Source of the DNA: Leptospira sp. WS58.C1
Lineage (GTDB): Bacteria > Spirochaetota > Leptospiria > Leptospirales > Leptospiraceae
NCBI RefSeq assembly: GCF_040833995.1
Contig: NZ_CP162137.1
Location: 3,518,001 to 3,582,000, forward strand
Length of the DNA stretch: 64,000 bases
Direction of reading: 5' to 3'
The notes beneath the pieces are model-generated. The model saw only the letters and a list, made by a program, of their open reading frames with translations. It ran no database searches and was not told the origin of the DNA. The position numbers and the translations under genes are program-made. Positions 1-10,331 of this stretch are shown here, piece by piece (positions within the stretch are counted from its first letter, which is position 1; each line of letters begins with the position of its first letter).

Positions 1-641
1 CCGTTTCCAGGCACGAGCCTCAACAATCTGGAGAACATTGTTTCGATCTCTCCGATATCCTTAAAAATATCTGCATGATCAAAATCTAATGCGTTCAAGA
101 CCGCATAGGTAGGTCTATAGTGTAAAAACTTGGAGGCCTTATCGAAGAATGCCGTATCGTATTCGTCTCCTTCGATCACAAAATAGTTTCCGTTCGTGAA
201 TTCGAAACCTGGAAATCCGTCCTTACGGATCCCGCCTACGAATAATCCGGGATTCAATCCTACTTCTTTCAATAAATGATGGATCAAAAATGTGGTTGTG
301 GTTTTGCCGTGAGTTCCCGCAACTACCACCACTTTTTTTCCGGCGAGAATATATCTTTCTAAAGCGGCGGACATGGAAACATATTCCAATCCGGAATTTA
401 GGACCTCTTCGACTTCAGGGTTTCCTCTGGAGATCGCGTTTCCGATTACGATTAGATCTTTGCCTTTAACTCTCTCCGCATCGAAACCTTCTGAATAAGG
501 TATGCCCCACTCTTTTAATTTATCGGACATTGGAGGATATACTCCGGCATCGGAGCCGGAAACTTCGTGGCCTAGACTTCTCAGCATGGAAGCCAGGTTT
601 CCCATTGCGATCCCGCCTATCCCTATCAGATGAATTTTCAA
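1..641 (-). CDS. mpl: Mpl, murein tripeptide ligase (partial, C-terminus outside window)
   Basis: ATP-dependent ligase that attaches a recycled L-Ala-gamma-D-Glu-meso-DAP peptide to UDP-MurNAc in the cytoplasm. About 213 N-terminal residues are visible. They start with the Rossmann motif [11 protein letters not shown], then the Mur-ligase P-loop GTHGKTTTT, then [12 protein letters not shown] and LDFDHADIF. The last two motifs are typical of Mpl rather than MurC, where EADESDASF-like sequence is expected. The likely start is TTG at 641-639. It overlaps the TGA of the upstream Yip1-like gene as TTGA, so translation is probably coupled. MurC is the alternative identity and is less likely. Confidence 0.85.
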   Translation of the reverse strand, partial: MKIHLIGIGGIAMGNLASMLRSLGHEVSGSDAGVYPPMSDKLKEWGIPYSEGFDAERVKGKDLIVIGNAISRGNPEVEEVLNSGLEYVSMSAALERYILAGKKVVVVAGTHGKTTTTFLIHHLLKEVGLNPGLFVGGIRKDGFPGFEFTNGNYFVIEGDEYDTAFFDKASKFLHYRPTYAVLNALDFDHADIFKDIGEIETMFSRLLRLVPGN

Positions 642-1267
642 TTTAATAAGGTCCTAATAATATTATAGATGAATACGAAAACCAAGGAAATACTTAATAG
701 ATACGCTGTCCCAAAAAGGAAGAATATTAGAATTTCTTTAGATTCTACTCCGCTCACTCTTTTCATTCCTATAAAGGAGAGATATACGGAATACAAAAAA
801 GAAATCCCTATTAATCCCAAATTGATCGGACTCGGAAGGATCCAAAAGATAGAAGAAGCGGAGAAGGCTAAAAATGCAAGCGTCAGGACGTCGGCGGCGG
901 GATAATTCTCCCCTTTTGTGCGATCCACTTTTCTATAAAACACTCGGACCACATCATACTGAGAAACTACTAAAAGTATAACAGGATAGATGATAAGAGA
1001 AGTGATCACTCCGGAGAATAGATTAAGATCCACTTCCTCTCCGAAGATCAGGTCCAAAACGATCTTGATCAGGTTCCCCGCAATTTTCGAAATCGGGGCA
1101 AGGAGCCAAAGCGCATAATGTAATCTTAATAGTTCCTTTCTACCCAAAGATGGATTTCTAAGATAAAGATCGAAAGCTTCCGTAGGGGCCCTGAAAATTT
1201 TATCCAATAGAGAAAGTTTGGACTTTTCTACTTCAGTGAGTTCCGAGTTCGGCGTGATCAAAAACAT
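638..1267 (-). CDS. Yip1-like integral membrane protein
   Basis: A 209-residue protein of unknown function. After a charged N-terminus of about 45 residues there are about five hydrophobic segments (roughly 50-72, 82-102, 125-145, 147-168 and 178-205). This layout and the short polar loop around residues 110-122 resemble Yip1-family membrane proteins; the family call is by general likeness only. The ATG shares one base with the TAA of the DUF4340-like gene (TAATG), and its stop overlaps the mpl start. It therefore sits inside a coupled operon between an ABC exporter-like set and a cell wall recycling enzyme, which suggests an envelope role. Confidence 0.6.
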   Translation of the reverse strand: MFLITPNSELTEVEKSKLSLLDKIFRAPTEAFDLYLRNPSLGRKELLRLHYALWLLAPISKIAGNLIKIVLDLIFGEEVDLNLFSGVITSLIIYPVILLVVSQYDVVRVFYRKVDRTKGENYPAADVLTLAFLAFSASSIFWILPSPINLGLIGISFLYSVYLSFIGMKRVSGVESKEILIFFLFGTAYLLSISLVFVFIYNIIRTLLN

Positions 1268-2379
1268 TATTTTTTCCGAGAGGTATTTCCAGGCTTTGTT
1301 TTAGCGGGTTTTACGATCGCTTTTGCGTTTTTGATCGCAGTCGCGGCAGCTTGAATTTGAGTAAATGCATTTGCCACTACATAAACCGGAGGTTCTTTAA
1401 AATTAGAATTTATAATTCGGATCACAGGAGTCAGTTTTTTATCTCCAATGCTGGTCTCTTTATGAAAACGATATACGATCTCGTTCCCGTCGGAAATCAA
1501 AACCTTTACACTAGCTAAAGAAAATTCGGACTTCTCGGCACCGGGAGCGAGTATATTTCCAATGCCAAAACCGGCGCCATTCTCATCATCAGGAAAAGTT
1601 TCCACCTTCAAACCTGTCATGTATCTGTATAGATCTTCGCCAAACTTAGGTTCCAGCAAAATGATCTCGCCGGAAAGCCTGCGCCAGAAATTTTTTTTAA
1701 TACTATTCGATTCAAAAGGAGTATTATCGATTCGGATTGAAGTACCATTCTCATCTACATAAGAAATTTCTTTTACATATTCCTTATTTAGGGTCAAAAT
1801 ACTTTTTTGACGGAAGTCTTGAGGACCTTTTTGGAATCTATCGAATAAATAGGAAGAAGAGGTCAGTATATTTCGGATCGGCCCTTCATGCAAGATTACT
1901 CGAGTAGAACCTAAGGAATGTTTTTTTCCGATCCTTAAAGTTTTGGAAATATTGCCGGAATAAAAAACTAATTTAGGTGAATCTTCCCCTACTTGTAAGG
2001 ATTCCTTGATCTGTACGCCTTCTAGAACTTCTTCGGTCCCTTTTACTCTATAAGTCCCGAAATCTCGGACGGTATTCTCCGAATTATAACCGCCTTCGTA
2101 TTCTATTTCCTTTCCGGTTTCAGTGTCTTTGTTTAAGACAGTAAAAAATTTTTCTCCCTTTCGAATCCCTTCTTTCACGGAGATCGTAAAGGGTTTAGAA
2201 TAAAATTTTTCTCCCGTCTTTTCTATCCATTGTTCACTAGGCGGATAATATTCGATCCGATCCAAAGAAAGTTTCCAATATTCTATCTCCGTTGTATCTT
2301 CCTTAGTTTTTTCCACAAGGAAGAAGGCCAAAAAGAGTAAAACGACAACGAGGCCGAGTAAATAAAGTTTATTACGCAT
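1267..2379 (-). CDS. DUF4340-like membrane-anchored protein of the Gld-type ABC cluster
   Basis: A 370-residue protein with one N-terminal membrane anchor (about residues 4-22) and a large, probably periplasmic remainder rich in beta-type sequence. Proteins of this kind (DUF4340) commonly follow GldG-like genes, and this position fits. The extreme C-terminus (about 345-370) is Lys/Ala/Pro-rich and low complexity. The start overlaps the end of the GldG-like gene by 8 bases. No catalytic motif was recognised. It probably acts as the accessory subunit of the ABC system encoded immediately upstream. Confidence 0.65.
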   Translation of the reverse strand: MRNKLYLLGLVVVLLFLAFFLVEKTKEDTTEIEYWKLSLDRIEYYPPSEQWIEKTGEKFYSKPFTISVKEGIRKGEKFFTVLNKDTETGKEIEYEGGYNSENTVRDFGTYRVKGTEEVLEGVQIKESLQVGEDSPKLVFYSGNISKTLRIGKKHSLGSTRVILHEGPIRNILTSSSYLFDRFQKGPQDFRQKSILTLNKEYVKEISYVDENGTSIRIDNTPFESNSIKKNFWRRLSGEIILLEPKFGEDLYRYMTGLKVETFPDDENGAGFGIGNILAPGAEKSEFSLASVKVLISDGNEIVYRFHKETSIGDKKLTPVIRIINSNFKEPPVYVVANAFTQIQAAATAIKNAKAIVKPAKTKPGNTSRKK

Positions 2380-4315
2380 TCTTCTGCCCGGCCTTTCTTC
2401 TTTTGATCACGTAGATGGAACCTAGACCCGCAATGAGTCCGGGAAATAAGAACATTCCCAAGATCCAAACTGCTCTTTTCTGCCCGTCCGTTAAGGAAAC
2501 GGTTTCGATCTCTTCTTTTTTAGGAGGGATCGCAGGAAGACTAACGTCTTGGTACATCCAAGTGACGGAAGCTCCCGCAAGTTCGTAGTTCGCCTCGTAA
2601 GGAAGATATTGGTTCGTGATCCAGGAAGTTCCGGAATAGATCACGATCCGTCCTTCGTCTTCCGATTTTGTTTCCGGCAATATTGTGGGGGGTGAATTCG
2701 GATCCGCAGGCGGAATGACCGGAGTCGACGACTTGGTTTTTAATACCAAAGCGACCGGAAGATTTTTTTTCTCTTCTTCTTTCTCTTGTTTTCCGTTTCC
2801 ATTCTTATCGAGATAAACATCTCCTCCGGTTTCCAACAGGATAGAAGCGTCTAACTTTATATCTGCAGGATTAGCGGGAGGTTTTTGTTCGAAATATCCT
2901 CCATAAGGAAATACGATCCCGGTGTCTTTTTTAGATAGGGATTCTTCGATCGCATGATCTCTAAAAGCTTTGGTTAAGATCAAACCAGGAGCCCGACTTG
3001 GACTTTGGGAAAGATTGCCTTTTGCAAAAGAATATCCCGCGGCTTCTAAAAGCCAATCGAAACTTTCCCCGCCTCTTTGTTCGATCGTGATGAAAAGTTT
3101 TCCCTTCTTTTTAAAAACAAAATCCAAAATGGACGTCCTTGCTTCCGGGGAGAATGGAACAGTAGGTCCCGCAATTACCAGAAATTCCGCATCATCGGGG
3201 ATCTTTGGAGGCCAATTATTTTGGAAACCGATCCCGGTGGATTTAAAATTCAAAAAAGATAATGAATCCGCAAAACGGACCACCTTTTCGTTCGGAAGAT
3301 TTTGGAAAGTTTGGGAATATCTTTCCCCATTCGCTTCCGTAAAGTACACCTTTCTTTCTTTGGTGGTGACGTTCATAAAAGCCTGGACCAATCTTCTTTC
3401 CAGATCTTCCAGTTCGGATTTATCTTTCACTCCGACCTTTTGCTCGGGATACGGACCGGCAATAGAACCTGCTTTACGATAACGTATCAAAACGTTACCA
3501 TTAGAAACCTGTCCGAATTCGGCAATTTCATCCAGTTCCACATCCGCATTGATAAACTTTACTTTGAATCCCGGATGAATAGAGACCAATTGGCTGAGTA
3601 AAATTTCCAGATCGGGACGAATTCTTTTTAGCGCGAGAGAAGAACTTCCATCCGCATTTCGAGCGGTGCTGTCCAGCGGGCGAGGATAAAAAGCTATTAC
3701 GTCCACTTCTCCACCTTCGGGAATTTCTTTCAGGATCTTTTTGGCTTCGATGGAGAAGGAATGAACTCCCTTGGAGCTCAGATCGAAATTATGATTTCTC
3801 ATTACGGAAATATAATTCGCTAATATTAGTATAAGAAGAAGTATCCCCGTCCCGAGAAAAAAGTCCCTGACAAGGCTTTGTTTTCTTCCTTTCAGACTGG
3901 ATTGGTTTTCGAAGGAGCTTCTCTCCCATTCTCTTAATAATCCTAAGAATACGCTTCCCAATACGAATAATACCAAGAAGACCAAAAGGAATTCCCTTAA
4001 GTTTGAGATCCAAACCGGAGCAGTTCCCCCTTTTTGAAGAGAAAGATCTTCCAAATAGACTCTCAGGAAATAAATTCCCAAAGAAACAATGCCCAATCCG
4101 GAAGAGATGAGTAAATTGATCTCCTTATCTTCTTTTTTGGAACTTAAATACGATAAAAATCCGGATCCAGCGATAATAGAAATTACAAGAATGGAAATCG
4201 CCCATCGGACTCCTGCGCTTGAAAAAGACTCATAAACAGGGAAGAAGAGTAATAAAAATACGATGGAAGTCCAGGAAAGAATTCTAGACATTAAATTTGA
4301 TCTCATCCTCTCCAT
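2372..4315 (-). CDS. GldG-like ABC transporter auxiliary protein
   Basis: A 647-residue membrane protein. Several N-terminal hydrophobic segments (within about residues 8-190) are followed by a long soluble region and one C-terminal transmembrane segment (about 613-635) ending in a basic tail. The soluble part begins with the [16 protein letters not shown] segment seen in GldG/ABC-type uncharacterised transport proteins. It includes an [19 protein letters not shown] stretch near the C-terminus, typical of GldG-like proteins that report on or bind extracytoplasmic cargo. It overlaps the upstream permease by 13 bases. An alternative start is the ATG three codons downstream. The substrate is unknown. 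Confidence 0.75.
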   Translation of the reverse strand: MERMRSNLMSRILSWTSIVFLLLFFPVYESFSSAGVRWAISILVISIIAGSGFLSYLSSKKEDKEINLLISSGLGIVSLGIYFLRVYLEDLSLQKGGTAPVWISNLREFLLVFLVLFVLGSVFLGLLREWERSSFENQSSLKGRKQSLVRDFFLGTGILLLILILANYISVMRNHNFDLSSKGVHSFSIEAKKILKEIPEGGEVDVIAFYPRPLDSTARNADGSSSLALKRIRPDLEILLSQLVSIHPGFKVKFINADVELDEIAEFGQVSNGNVLIRYRKAGSIAGPYPEQKVGVKDKSELEDLERRLVQAFMNVTTKERKVYFTEANGERYSQTFQNLPNEKVVRFADSLSFLNFKSTGIGFQNNWPPKIPDDAEFLVIAGPTVPFSPEARTSILDFVFKKKGKLFITIEQRGGESFDWLLEAAGYSFAKGNLSQSPSRAPGLILTKAFRDHAIEESLSKKDTGIVFPYGGYFEQKPPANPADIKLDASILLETGGDVYLDKNGNGKQEKEEEKKNLPVALVLKTKSSTPVIPPADPNSPPTILPETKSEDEGRIVIYSGTSWITNQYLPYEANYELAGASVTWMYQDVSLPAIPPKKEEIETVSLTDGQKRAVWILGMFLFPGLIAGLGSIYVIKRRKAGQKNA

Positions 4316-5031
4316 CTCCTAGATTCTAAAACTTTTACTGTAAGATACAAAAAGAAGATCGTTCCACTGATAAAAAAAACGGTACTGCTCAAAGGGAGCA
4401 CTCCTTTTGAAAAACTGATAAAGTGAGTAAATATATGCAAGTGAAACAAAACGCTACGAGTTGCGGCATCGAATAGATGGGAGAAGTAACCGATCACCCA
4501 TAAAGTCAACAAGATCGCGATCGAGATCAAAAGAGAGATCATTTGGTTTTTTCCCAAACTAGATCCGAATAATCCGACTGCAAAGGTGAAGAGCCCGAGT
4601 AAAAAAACTCCGATCGTACCGGAAGCAACTATGTATAAAGGAGCTTTCCAAAAGAAATAGAGGAAAAGCGGAAAGAGACCGTCCACTGCAACGGAGATGA
4701 TCGCACATACAAACGTTCCGAATAAAAATTTACCTACTACGATCTCCAGATCGGAAATAGGAGCGGTAAATAGGAACTCCAACGTTCCTCTGTTTTTTTC
4801 TTCCGTTATAGAACCCATGGCAACGATCAGCATCGCAATCAACATTGTGCTCATAAAGGAGATAAAAGTAATGATTGTGGTTTCGGTATAATTCGTTCCT
4901 GAGTTAAAATTCAAGATCAAAACGAATAATGAATTTAAGAACGCAGTCCCACCCAAAACCAAGGGAGCCAAATAGGTGCCGAAAAATACCCTAACTTCTT
5001 TTAAGAAGATCCATTTAATATTTCGAAACAT
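4303..5031 (-). CDS. ABC-2 type permease (GldF-like)
   Basis: A 242-residue permease with about six hydrophobic segments (residues 18-40, 53-73, 100-125, 134-155, 163-187 and 210-235). It carries the [18 protein letters not shown] segment characteristic of ABC-2 permeases that form the membrane half of GldA/GldF-type exporters. It lies 3 bases after the ATPase stop and overlaps the GldG-like gene, so the three proteins are probably made together and form one complex. The sequence does not show the cargo. Confidence 0.85.
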   Translation of the reverse strand: MFRNIKWIFLKEVRVFFGTYLAPLVLGGTAFLNSLFVLILNFNSGTNYTETTIITFISFMSTMLIAMLIVAMGSITEEKNRGTLEFLFTAPISDLEIVVGKFLFGTFVCAIISVAVDGLFPLFLYFFWKAPLYIVASGTIGVFLLGLFTFAVGLFGSSLGKNQMISLLISIAILLTLWVIGYFSHLFDAATRSVLFHLHIFTHFISFSKGVLPLSSTVFFISGTIFFLYLTVKVLESRRWRG

Positions 5032-5034
5032 GAA

Positions 5035-5967
5035 TTAAACCTTGTTCATAAAGATTTGTTCTAAGGTCACATCCTGCTTGCGGATAAATTCAGGCAGGAT
5101 ACCGGAGGAAGAGATCCCGGCATATAATTCTTCTTTAAACTTCCTTTCCGAGGAAGTACTAACTAGAAATGTAGAACCAACGGAATCTTCCCCTACGAAT
5201 TTTAAGGTCGCGCCTGATCTGCTCGCGATCCCATTCAGGTAAACTTCCGTTTCCGATCTGGATTTCCCGGATAAGGTCACTTCGAGTCCGGAAAGATTTT
5301 CCATTTCTTTTTCCAGTTCCTGGCGGTCACATTGGTATACCAATCTTCCCTTATGCAAGAACAGGAATCGATTGCAGGTTTTGTAAACTTCCGGAAGGAT
5401 ATGGCTGGAAAGAAGAATGGTGTGTTTTTCCTTCAGGCCATGGATTAGATTACGGATTTCTACTATTTGTTTAGGGTCCAAGCCTGAGATAGGCTCATCC
5501 ATAATGATAATTTCAGGATTTCCTAAAATAGCTTGAGCGATCCCGACTCTTTTTCTAAATCCTAAAGATAGAGTTTCGATCACTTTCTCTTTCACTTGAG
5601 TCAGATCAGTTAGGCCTAAAACTCGATCCAATTCCGAGGAAAGATCCGCCTCCGAGATCTGCTTGATCCTAGCGGCAAAGGTGAGATATTCCATCACGGT
5701 TAATTCCGGATAAAGAGGAGGAGTTTCCGGAAGATATCCTATCTTCTTCTTTACATCCAAAGGATGTTCAAACGTGTTAAGTCCGTTCAACTCGCATAAT
5801 CCGTCGGTTGCCATCAGGTAACCGGTAAGTATTCGGATCGTAGTTGTTTTTCCTGCACCGTTAAGGCCAAGTAAGCCCACAATTTCTCCCTCTTTGAGTT
5901 CGAAATTCAAACGATCAATGGCTAATTTCTCTCCGTAAAATTTGGAAAGGTTCCTTACTTTTATCAT
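5035..5967 (-). CDS. ABC transporter ATP-binding protein (GldA-like)
   Basis: A 310-residue ATPase with Walker [10 protein letters not shown] (about residues 34-42), a Q-loop region near [13 protein letters not shown], a signature-type segment [14 protein letters not shown] that departs slightly from LSGGQ, Walker [14 protein letters not shown] and the switch His in LLSSHILPE. About 85 residues follow the nucleotide-binding domain, as in GldA/CcmA-like exporters. It is the first gene of the minus-strand run towards mpl. It is divergent from the FabD-like gene across 279 bases that carry two palindromes. Confidence 0.9.
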   Translation of the reverse strand: MIKVRNLSKFYGEKLAIDRLNFELKEGEIVGLLGLNGAGKTTTIRILTGYLMATDGLCELNGLNTFEHPLDVKKKIGYLPETPPLYPELTVMEYLTFAARIKQISEADLSSELDRVLGLTDLTQVKEKVIETLSLGFRKRVGIAQAILGNPEIIIMDEPISGLDPKQIVEIRNLIHGLKEKHTILLSSHILPEVYKTCNRFLFLHKGRLVYQCDRQELEKEMENLSGLEVTLSGKSRSETEVYLNGIASRSGATLKFVGEDSVGSTFLVSTSSERKFKEELYAGISSSGILPEFIRKQDVTLEQIFMNKV

Positions 5968-5980
5968 ATTGTTTTTTCTG

Positions 5981-6020
5981 TCCGGTCCTACCGGAGATTA
6001 GAAGATATTTCTAATTAGAA
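5981..6020. promoter_or_regulatory. Inverted repeats upstream of the ABC operon
   Basis: Two inverted repeats lie just upstream of the ABC ATPase start. The first is TCCGGT (5981-5986) and ACCGGA (5990-5995), separated by three bases. The second is the perfect 12-base palindrome TTCTAATTAGAA (6009-6020). Either could be an operator for the minus-strand operon. No regulator is encoded nearby, so the function is inference. Confidence 0.3.
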
Positions 6021-6133
6021 GGGTTTTGGAAAGAATAACCTCATGCGGACCCGACTAGGTCAATCATTTTCCCGGAGAAGGACGGAACCGCAAGGTTTTG
6101 AGAGATTTTAAGCGAACAATCGGATGTTTAATG

Positions 6134-6167
6134 GAACGGTCGTTCTTTACGAACGCTATTCAGAACG
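6134..6167. promoter_or_regulatory. GAACG-type operator cluster upstream of the FabD-like gene
   Basis: GAACGGTCGTTC (6134-6145) has perfect five-base arms around GT. It is followed by GAACG at 6151-6155 and again at 6163-6167. Palindromes built on GAACG/CGTTC are common binding sites of TetR-family repressors. The cluster lies about 100 bases before the FabD-like start and about 170 bases before the ABC operon. The regulator is not in this window. Confidence 0.35.
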
Positions 6168-6246
6168 AAAAAGCTCTTTAAAAAAGAATTGCGAACCCAA
6201 GGCTGGAAAGAAAAGCATCTTCTAACGACTTATAACAAGGCATAAT

Positions 6247-7404
6247 ATGGCAGTAGCAAACTTTTTGAACGAAGCGAAAGCTCAAGGCAATAAACTTTTT
6301 TTGCAATTCGGAGGTCAGGGTTCTCCTTGGTTGAAGGAACTTTCTAAACTTTACGAAACGGATCCTTCTTTAAAAGAATTGTTTGATACAGCTTTCAAAG
6401 CACTATCTGAAGAAGTCCCCGGTCTAAACAAAAATATCATTTCCCAAGGGTATGATTTCGAATCCTGGATCAAAAACCCAGACTCCGCGCCTGACGAAAA
6501 TTATCTCTGTAGTGCGCCGGTCTCCATCGTAGGTATCTTCCTAACACAAACCGCAAATTACGTCTCTTTAGTGAACAAAGGTTTTGCCTCTTCCGAGTTG
6601 ATCGCAAACGCAAGCGGTGCAACAGGTCATAGCCAAGGAATCGTTCCTGCAGTATTAGTGGCCTTAGGAAAAGAAGGCGCCGACTTCTACAAAGATTACT
6701 CTAAATTTTTAAAATTCATTCTATATTTAGGATATAGAGCTCAGGAACTTTACGGAGTTTATAATCCTTCTGAAGAAGTTCTAAAAGGTAACGAAGAGAT
6801 CGGAGACAAACAACCGGCTCCAATGGTTGCAGTCATCGGTTACACGGCTGCTGAACTTTCCGAAAGAGTTCAAAAGGCAAATGCGGAACTTGGACTCAGC
6901 GGAACTAAAGCGATTTATGTTTCTCTATTTAATACTCCCGATTCTAATATCGTTTCCGGAACACCGGAAGCACTTCTTGCTTTCCGCAAAAAGTTCAAAG
7001 CGGAAATGGATGAGAAAAAAGTAAAATTCGTCTACTTGAGAACTACCGCTCCTTTTCATTGCCCTATCATGGAGGAGACTGAAAAAACCGTTCCACAAGA
7101 TATGGAAAGGATCGGATTCAGCTACAAAGGTTCCGAGTTAAAGATCCCTGTTTATTCTATCTTCGACGGAAGAAATTACCAAAACGATGCGGATATCAGC
7201 CTACCTTTGTTCAGAGAAGTTCTGATCAAAGCTCTTTATTGGGACAAAGCGATTGCTACCTTCGTTAAGACTCCAAAGTTAGTCGGTATCGATTTTGGAC
7301 CAAGTGTTGTTTCTCAAAAATTGACCCAAGCAAATTTGGGAACTTCCGAGAACAAAATTTACAGCGCTTCCAGTCCGAAAGATATCAAGGTACTTTTGGC
7401 TTAA
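6247..7404 (+). CDS. Acyltransferase of the malonyl-CoA:ACP / fungal FAS AT type
   Basis: A 385-residue cytoplasmic acyltransferase. It opens with the FGGQGSPW motif (residues 21-28) and has the nucleophile elbow GHSQG (127-131, Ser129). [11 protein letters not shown] (228-238) follows, and then APFHCPIM with the likely catalytic His271. The extra segments and the NSIVSG/APFH pattern resemble the AT/MPT domain of type I fatty acid synthases more than the roughly 310-residue FabD. It probably loads malonyl or acyl groups onto a carrier protein in lipid synthesis. It stands alone, with no ACP or ketosynthase gene beside it. The ATG at 6247 follows an AAGG-type ribosome site. Confidence 0.75.
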   Translation: MAVANFLNEAKAQGNKLFLQFGGQGSPWLKELSKLYETDPSLKELFDTAFKALSEEVPGLNKNIISQGYDFESWIKNPDSAPDENYLCSAPVSIVGIFLTQTANYVSLVNKGFASSELIANASGATGHSQGIVPAVLVALGKEGADFYKDYSKFLKFILYLGYRAQELYGVYNPSEEVLKGNEEIGDKQPAPMVAVIGYTAAELSERVQKANAELGLSGTKAIYVSLFNTPDSNIVSGTPEALLAFRKKFKAEMDEKKVKFVYLRTTAPFHCPIMEETEKTVPQDMERIGFSYKGSELKIPVYSIFDGRNYQNDADISLPLFREVLIKALYWDKAIATFVKTPKLVGIDFGPSVVSQKLTQANLGTSENKIYSASSPKDIKVLLA

Positions 7405-7451
7405 CTTTCCGATATCGGGAATTTTCCCGTCGGAAATGAAAAGACTCCGCC

Positions 7452-9032
7452 ATGGATTCGGTTCCTAAATTACTAAGAACCTCGATTCGGCGGTTGTCTT
7501 TTCTTTTTCCTGAATCTCTACGACGAAAACTTCTATTCGATGTTCTGGCCCCCTATAGAGAAAAAGAACTCCCTCTATTAGGAAGAACCGCATTCCAAAT
7601 AGGCCAGCATTGCGAATTACAGTTTTGGAAATTTCTAAAAGAACCTAACCTTGAGTTCGACATTTCCAATCAGTTCATTTCACCTAAACAAAAGTCTTTG
7701 CTCAAAGATATCGCGGGTAATCTTTTCCCGGATGCAAAACACGGGGGATATAAGGATCCTAAAACGAGATCATATTTAGATTCGAAACAACCCGTTAAAG
7801 GAGCATGCGTCAGAACGAAATTTTTCGATACAAGAGCCGACTTTCTGATTCCACAAGAAGAAGGTTGGCAGGCAATTATTATCAAGGCATCTTCTTCCGT
7901 CAAGAAGACGCATATTTCCGAACTTTCATTTATCAGAATGGTTTTGGAAGAAGCCGGATATAAGGTGACTTCTACTCAAGTATGGACGGTAAGTTCTGAA
8001 TATACTTTTAACGGAGCGGAAATTGATCCGGATCGATTATTTCACAAAAAGGATTGTAGTAAAGAAACTTTAGCCAATCTGGAAGACACAAAGGAAAAAG
8101 CGTACAAACTCCTAGAAATATTAGAAAACGATAAAATTCCTTCCACTATCTTCTCCAAACATTGCAATCATCCCAGAAATTGTATCCATCCGGAATCCTG
8201 TTATTCGGATTCTCCTCCGGGAGATCTATTCACCTTGAGAGAGGGAAAAGAACTCACTCTTACTCTTTGGGATCAAGGTATAAGAAATCTATCCGAGGTA
8301 GAACCGGATTCCGAATTTACCCATCGCCAGAAGATCCAAGTAGAAGCAGTAAAGACCGGAAAAGAATATCTGGACCGAGACGCACTCTTATCGTATCTAA
8401 ATCGATTGAAGTTTCCTATATATTGTTTGGATTTTGAGACGATTAATCCCCCCGTACCTGTTTATCCGAATACACATCCTTTCCAACATGTACCGTTCTT
8501 ATATTCTTTACATATCCTTCGAAATGACCTGGGAGAAACGCCGGAAGAGTACATCTATCTGGACGATCATGATAATGATCCTCGGTTAGGGATCCTTGAA
8601 TCTCTTGCCTCGCATATCAAACCGGGAGGAACTATCCTAGCATTCAACGATAGTTTTGAAAAACGTTGCCTGAAAGAATCCGTCCAAGCTTATCCTAAAT
8701 TTAAAGAATGGTTCCAGTCAATTGAGTCCGATTTTTCCGATCTAGCGAAACCGTTCTGGGATTATGATTATTATCACCCGGATCAAGAAGGAACCACGTC
8801 TTTGAAAGTGGTTCTTCCTGTACTAACGGGTGCCCATTACAAAGAACTCACTATTAATGCGGGTCATATCGCAAATTTCGAATTTTTAAGGGTCAAGACC
8901 GAGAACGTAACCGAGCAGGAAAAAAGAAGAGTGGAAGCCGATCTGATCGCTTATTGTAAGATGGATACCTATGCTTTAATTCTGATCCTGAGAGCATTCG
9001 CGGAGAAGTTAAACTGGCCCGGAAAATCTTAA
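7452..9032 (+). CDS. DUF2779 protein: Cas4/AddB-like Fe-S fold plus DnaQ-like exonuclease domain
   Basis: A 526-residue protein in two parts. Residues about 40-255 resemble a Cas4/AddB-type PD-(D/E)XK domain, with one N-terminal Cys (54) and three later Cys (238, 244, 250), the pattern that holds a 4Fe-4S cluster. The usual E-V-K of the active site is replaced by I-I-K (143-145) after Asp130, so this nuclease site is probably dead. Residues about 320-520 form the DUF2779 domain, with LDFET (Asp327, Glu329), AFNDSFE (Asp400) and YCKMDT (Asp505), matching a DEDD-type 3'-5' exonuclease. Its biological role is unknown. A role in DNA or RNA processing is inferred. Confidence 0.75.
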   Translation: MDSVPKLLRTSIRRLSFLFPESLRRKLLFDVLAPYREKELPLLGRTAFQIGQHCELQFWKFLKEPNLEFDISNQFISPKQKSLLKDIAGNLFPDAKHGGYKDPKTRSYLDSKQPVKGACVRTKFFDTRADFLIPQEEGWQAIIIKASSSVKKTHISELSFIRMVLEEAGYKVTSTQVWTVSSEYTFNGAEIDPDRLFHKKDCSKETLANLEDTKEKAYKLLEILENDKIPSTIFSKHCNHPRNCIHPESCYSDSPPGDLFTLREGKELTLTLWDQGIRNLSEVEPDSEFTHRQKIQVEAVKTGKEYLDRDALLSYLNRLKFPIYCLDFETINPPVPVYPNTHPFQHVPFLYSLHILRNDLGETPEEYIYLDDHDNDPRLGILESLASHIKPGGTILAFNDSFEKRCLKESVQAYPKFKEWFQSIESDFSDLAKPFWDYDYYHPDQEGTTSLKVVLPVLTGAHYKELTINAGHIANFEFLRVKTENVTEQEKRRVEADLIAYCKMDTYALILILRAFAEKLNWPGKS

Positions 9033-9056
9033 CAATTCCAGCCGGACCGAATCTTA

Positions 9057-9072
9057 TGTAGGAATTCCAACG
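9057..9072 (+). repeat. Intergenic TGTAGGAA repeat, copy 1
   Basis: TGTAGGAATTCCAACG lies in the gap between the DUF2779 gene and argG. It is a degenerate half-palindrome of the same element found at 20479, 20533 and 22809. All four copies are between genes. Confidence 0.5.
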
Positions 9073-9119
9073 AAAATCGGACTTGTCGGGAGGGGTCCAG
9101 CGATTTCCCTATCCTTAGA

Positions 9120-10331
9120 ATGGCGGCTCAAAAGAACATAAAGAAAATCGTATTAGCATATTCCGGCGGATTGGACACATCCGTAATTCTTACCTGGCTG
9201 AAGGAAACCTACGGTTGCGAAGTGGTAGCATTTACCGCAGACGTAGGCCAAAAAGAAGAGCTCACCGGCCTGGAAGAAAAAGGAATCAAAACCGGAGCCT
9301 CTAAAGTTTATATTGAAGACCTTCGTTTAGAATTCGCAAGGGACTTTATCTACCCCGCCATCCAAGGAAACGCGATCTATGAGATGAGATATCTGCTCGG
9401 AACTTCCTTAGCTCGTCCTTTGATCGCAAAAGCGATGGTAGAGGTCGGTAAAAAAGAAGGAGCAGATGCATTCGCTCACGGTGCAACCGGAAAAGGTAAC
9501 GACCAAGTCCGTTTCGAGTTGGCTTTCAAATCCCTGGCTCCCGAAAAAGAAATTATAGCTCCTTGGAGAACCTGGTCCTTCGGAGGAAGAGCAGACCTAA
9601 TAGAATATGCGAAGTCCAAAGGTATCCCTGTGCCGGTTACTGCTTCCAAACCGTATTCTATGGATAGGAACCTAATGCACATCTCTTATGAAGGTGGAAT
9701 ATTAGAAGATCCTTATAGAGAACCTAATGAAGATATGTTCCTTCTTACGGTTTCCCCCGAGAAAGCGCCGGATTCCCCCGAGTATGTGGAACTCGACTTC
9801 GTTGAGGGAAATTGTGTAGCCGTTAACGGTAAAAAAATGGATCCGTACCAAGTAGTGGACACCCTTAATACGATCGGTGGAAAACACGGGATCGGAAGAG
9901 TGGACATCGTAGAGAACAGATTGGTAGGAATTAAATCCAGAGGAGTGTATGAAACCCCGGGTGGAACAATTTTATTCCATGCACATAGAGACCTGGAATC
10001 CATCACGATCGACAGAGACACACAACATCATAAAGATAAATTATCCGCAGAATTTGCGGAGCTGATCTATAACGGACATTGGTTCTCTTCCAGAATGGCT
10101 GCAGTGAGAGCGTTCATCTCCGAGACTCAAAGATTCGTAACCGGAACCGTAAAGGTGAAACTATATAAAGGAAACTGCATCATCGTAGGAAGAAAATCCT
10201 CGGTTTCACTTTACAATCCGGAAATGGCAACTTTCGAAAAAGAAGAATTGTACAACCAAAAGGATGCCGAAGGTTTTATCAACCTATACGGACTGCCGGC
10301 AAAAGAAGCGGCAAGGTTGCGTAAAAAATGA
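9120..10331 (+). CDS. argG: Argininosuccinate synthase
   Basis: Condenses citrulline and aspartate with ATP to argininosuccinate in arginine synthesis. The 403-residue length is normal. The PP-loop AYSGGLDTS is at residues 13-21, and the family segments [13 protein letters not shown] and [12 protein letters not shown] are intact. No Shine-Dalgarno sequence is visible before the ATG, and TATCCT (9110-9115) lies only a few bases upstream, so the transcript could be leaderless; no good -35 accompanies it. The stop overlaps the coaD start (ATGA), so argG, coaD and ndk probably form one transcript ending at the terminator near 11265. Confidence 0.97.
   Translation: MAAQKNIKKIVLAYSGGLDTSVILTWLKETYGCEVVAFTADVGQKEELTGLEEKGIKTGASKVYIEDLRLEFARDFIYPAIQGNAIYEMRYLLGTSLARPLIAKAMVEVGKKEGADAFAHGATGKGNDQVRFELAFKSLAPEKEIIAPWRTWSFGGRADLIEYAKSKGIPVPVTASKPYSMDRNLMHISYEGGILEDPYREPNEDMFLLTVSPEKAPDSPEYVELDFVEGNCVAVNGKKMDPYQVVDTLNTIGGKHGIGRVDIVENRLVGIKSRGVYETPGGTILFHAHRDLESITIDRDTQHHKDKLSAEFAELIYNGHWFSSRMAAVRAFISETQRFVTGTVKVKLYKGNCIIVGRKSSVSLYNPEMATFEKEELYNQKDAEGFINLYGLPAKEAARLRKK

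Noticed and set aside
2970..3482. Plus-strand frame of 170 residues inside the GldG-like gene
   Set aside because: Antisense to a clearly coupled operon gene, with no start signal.
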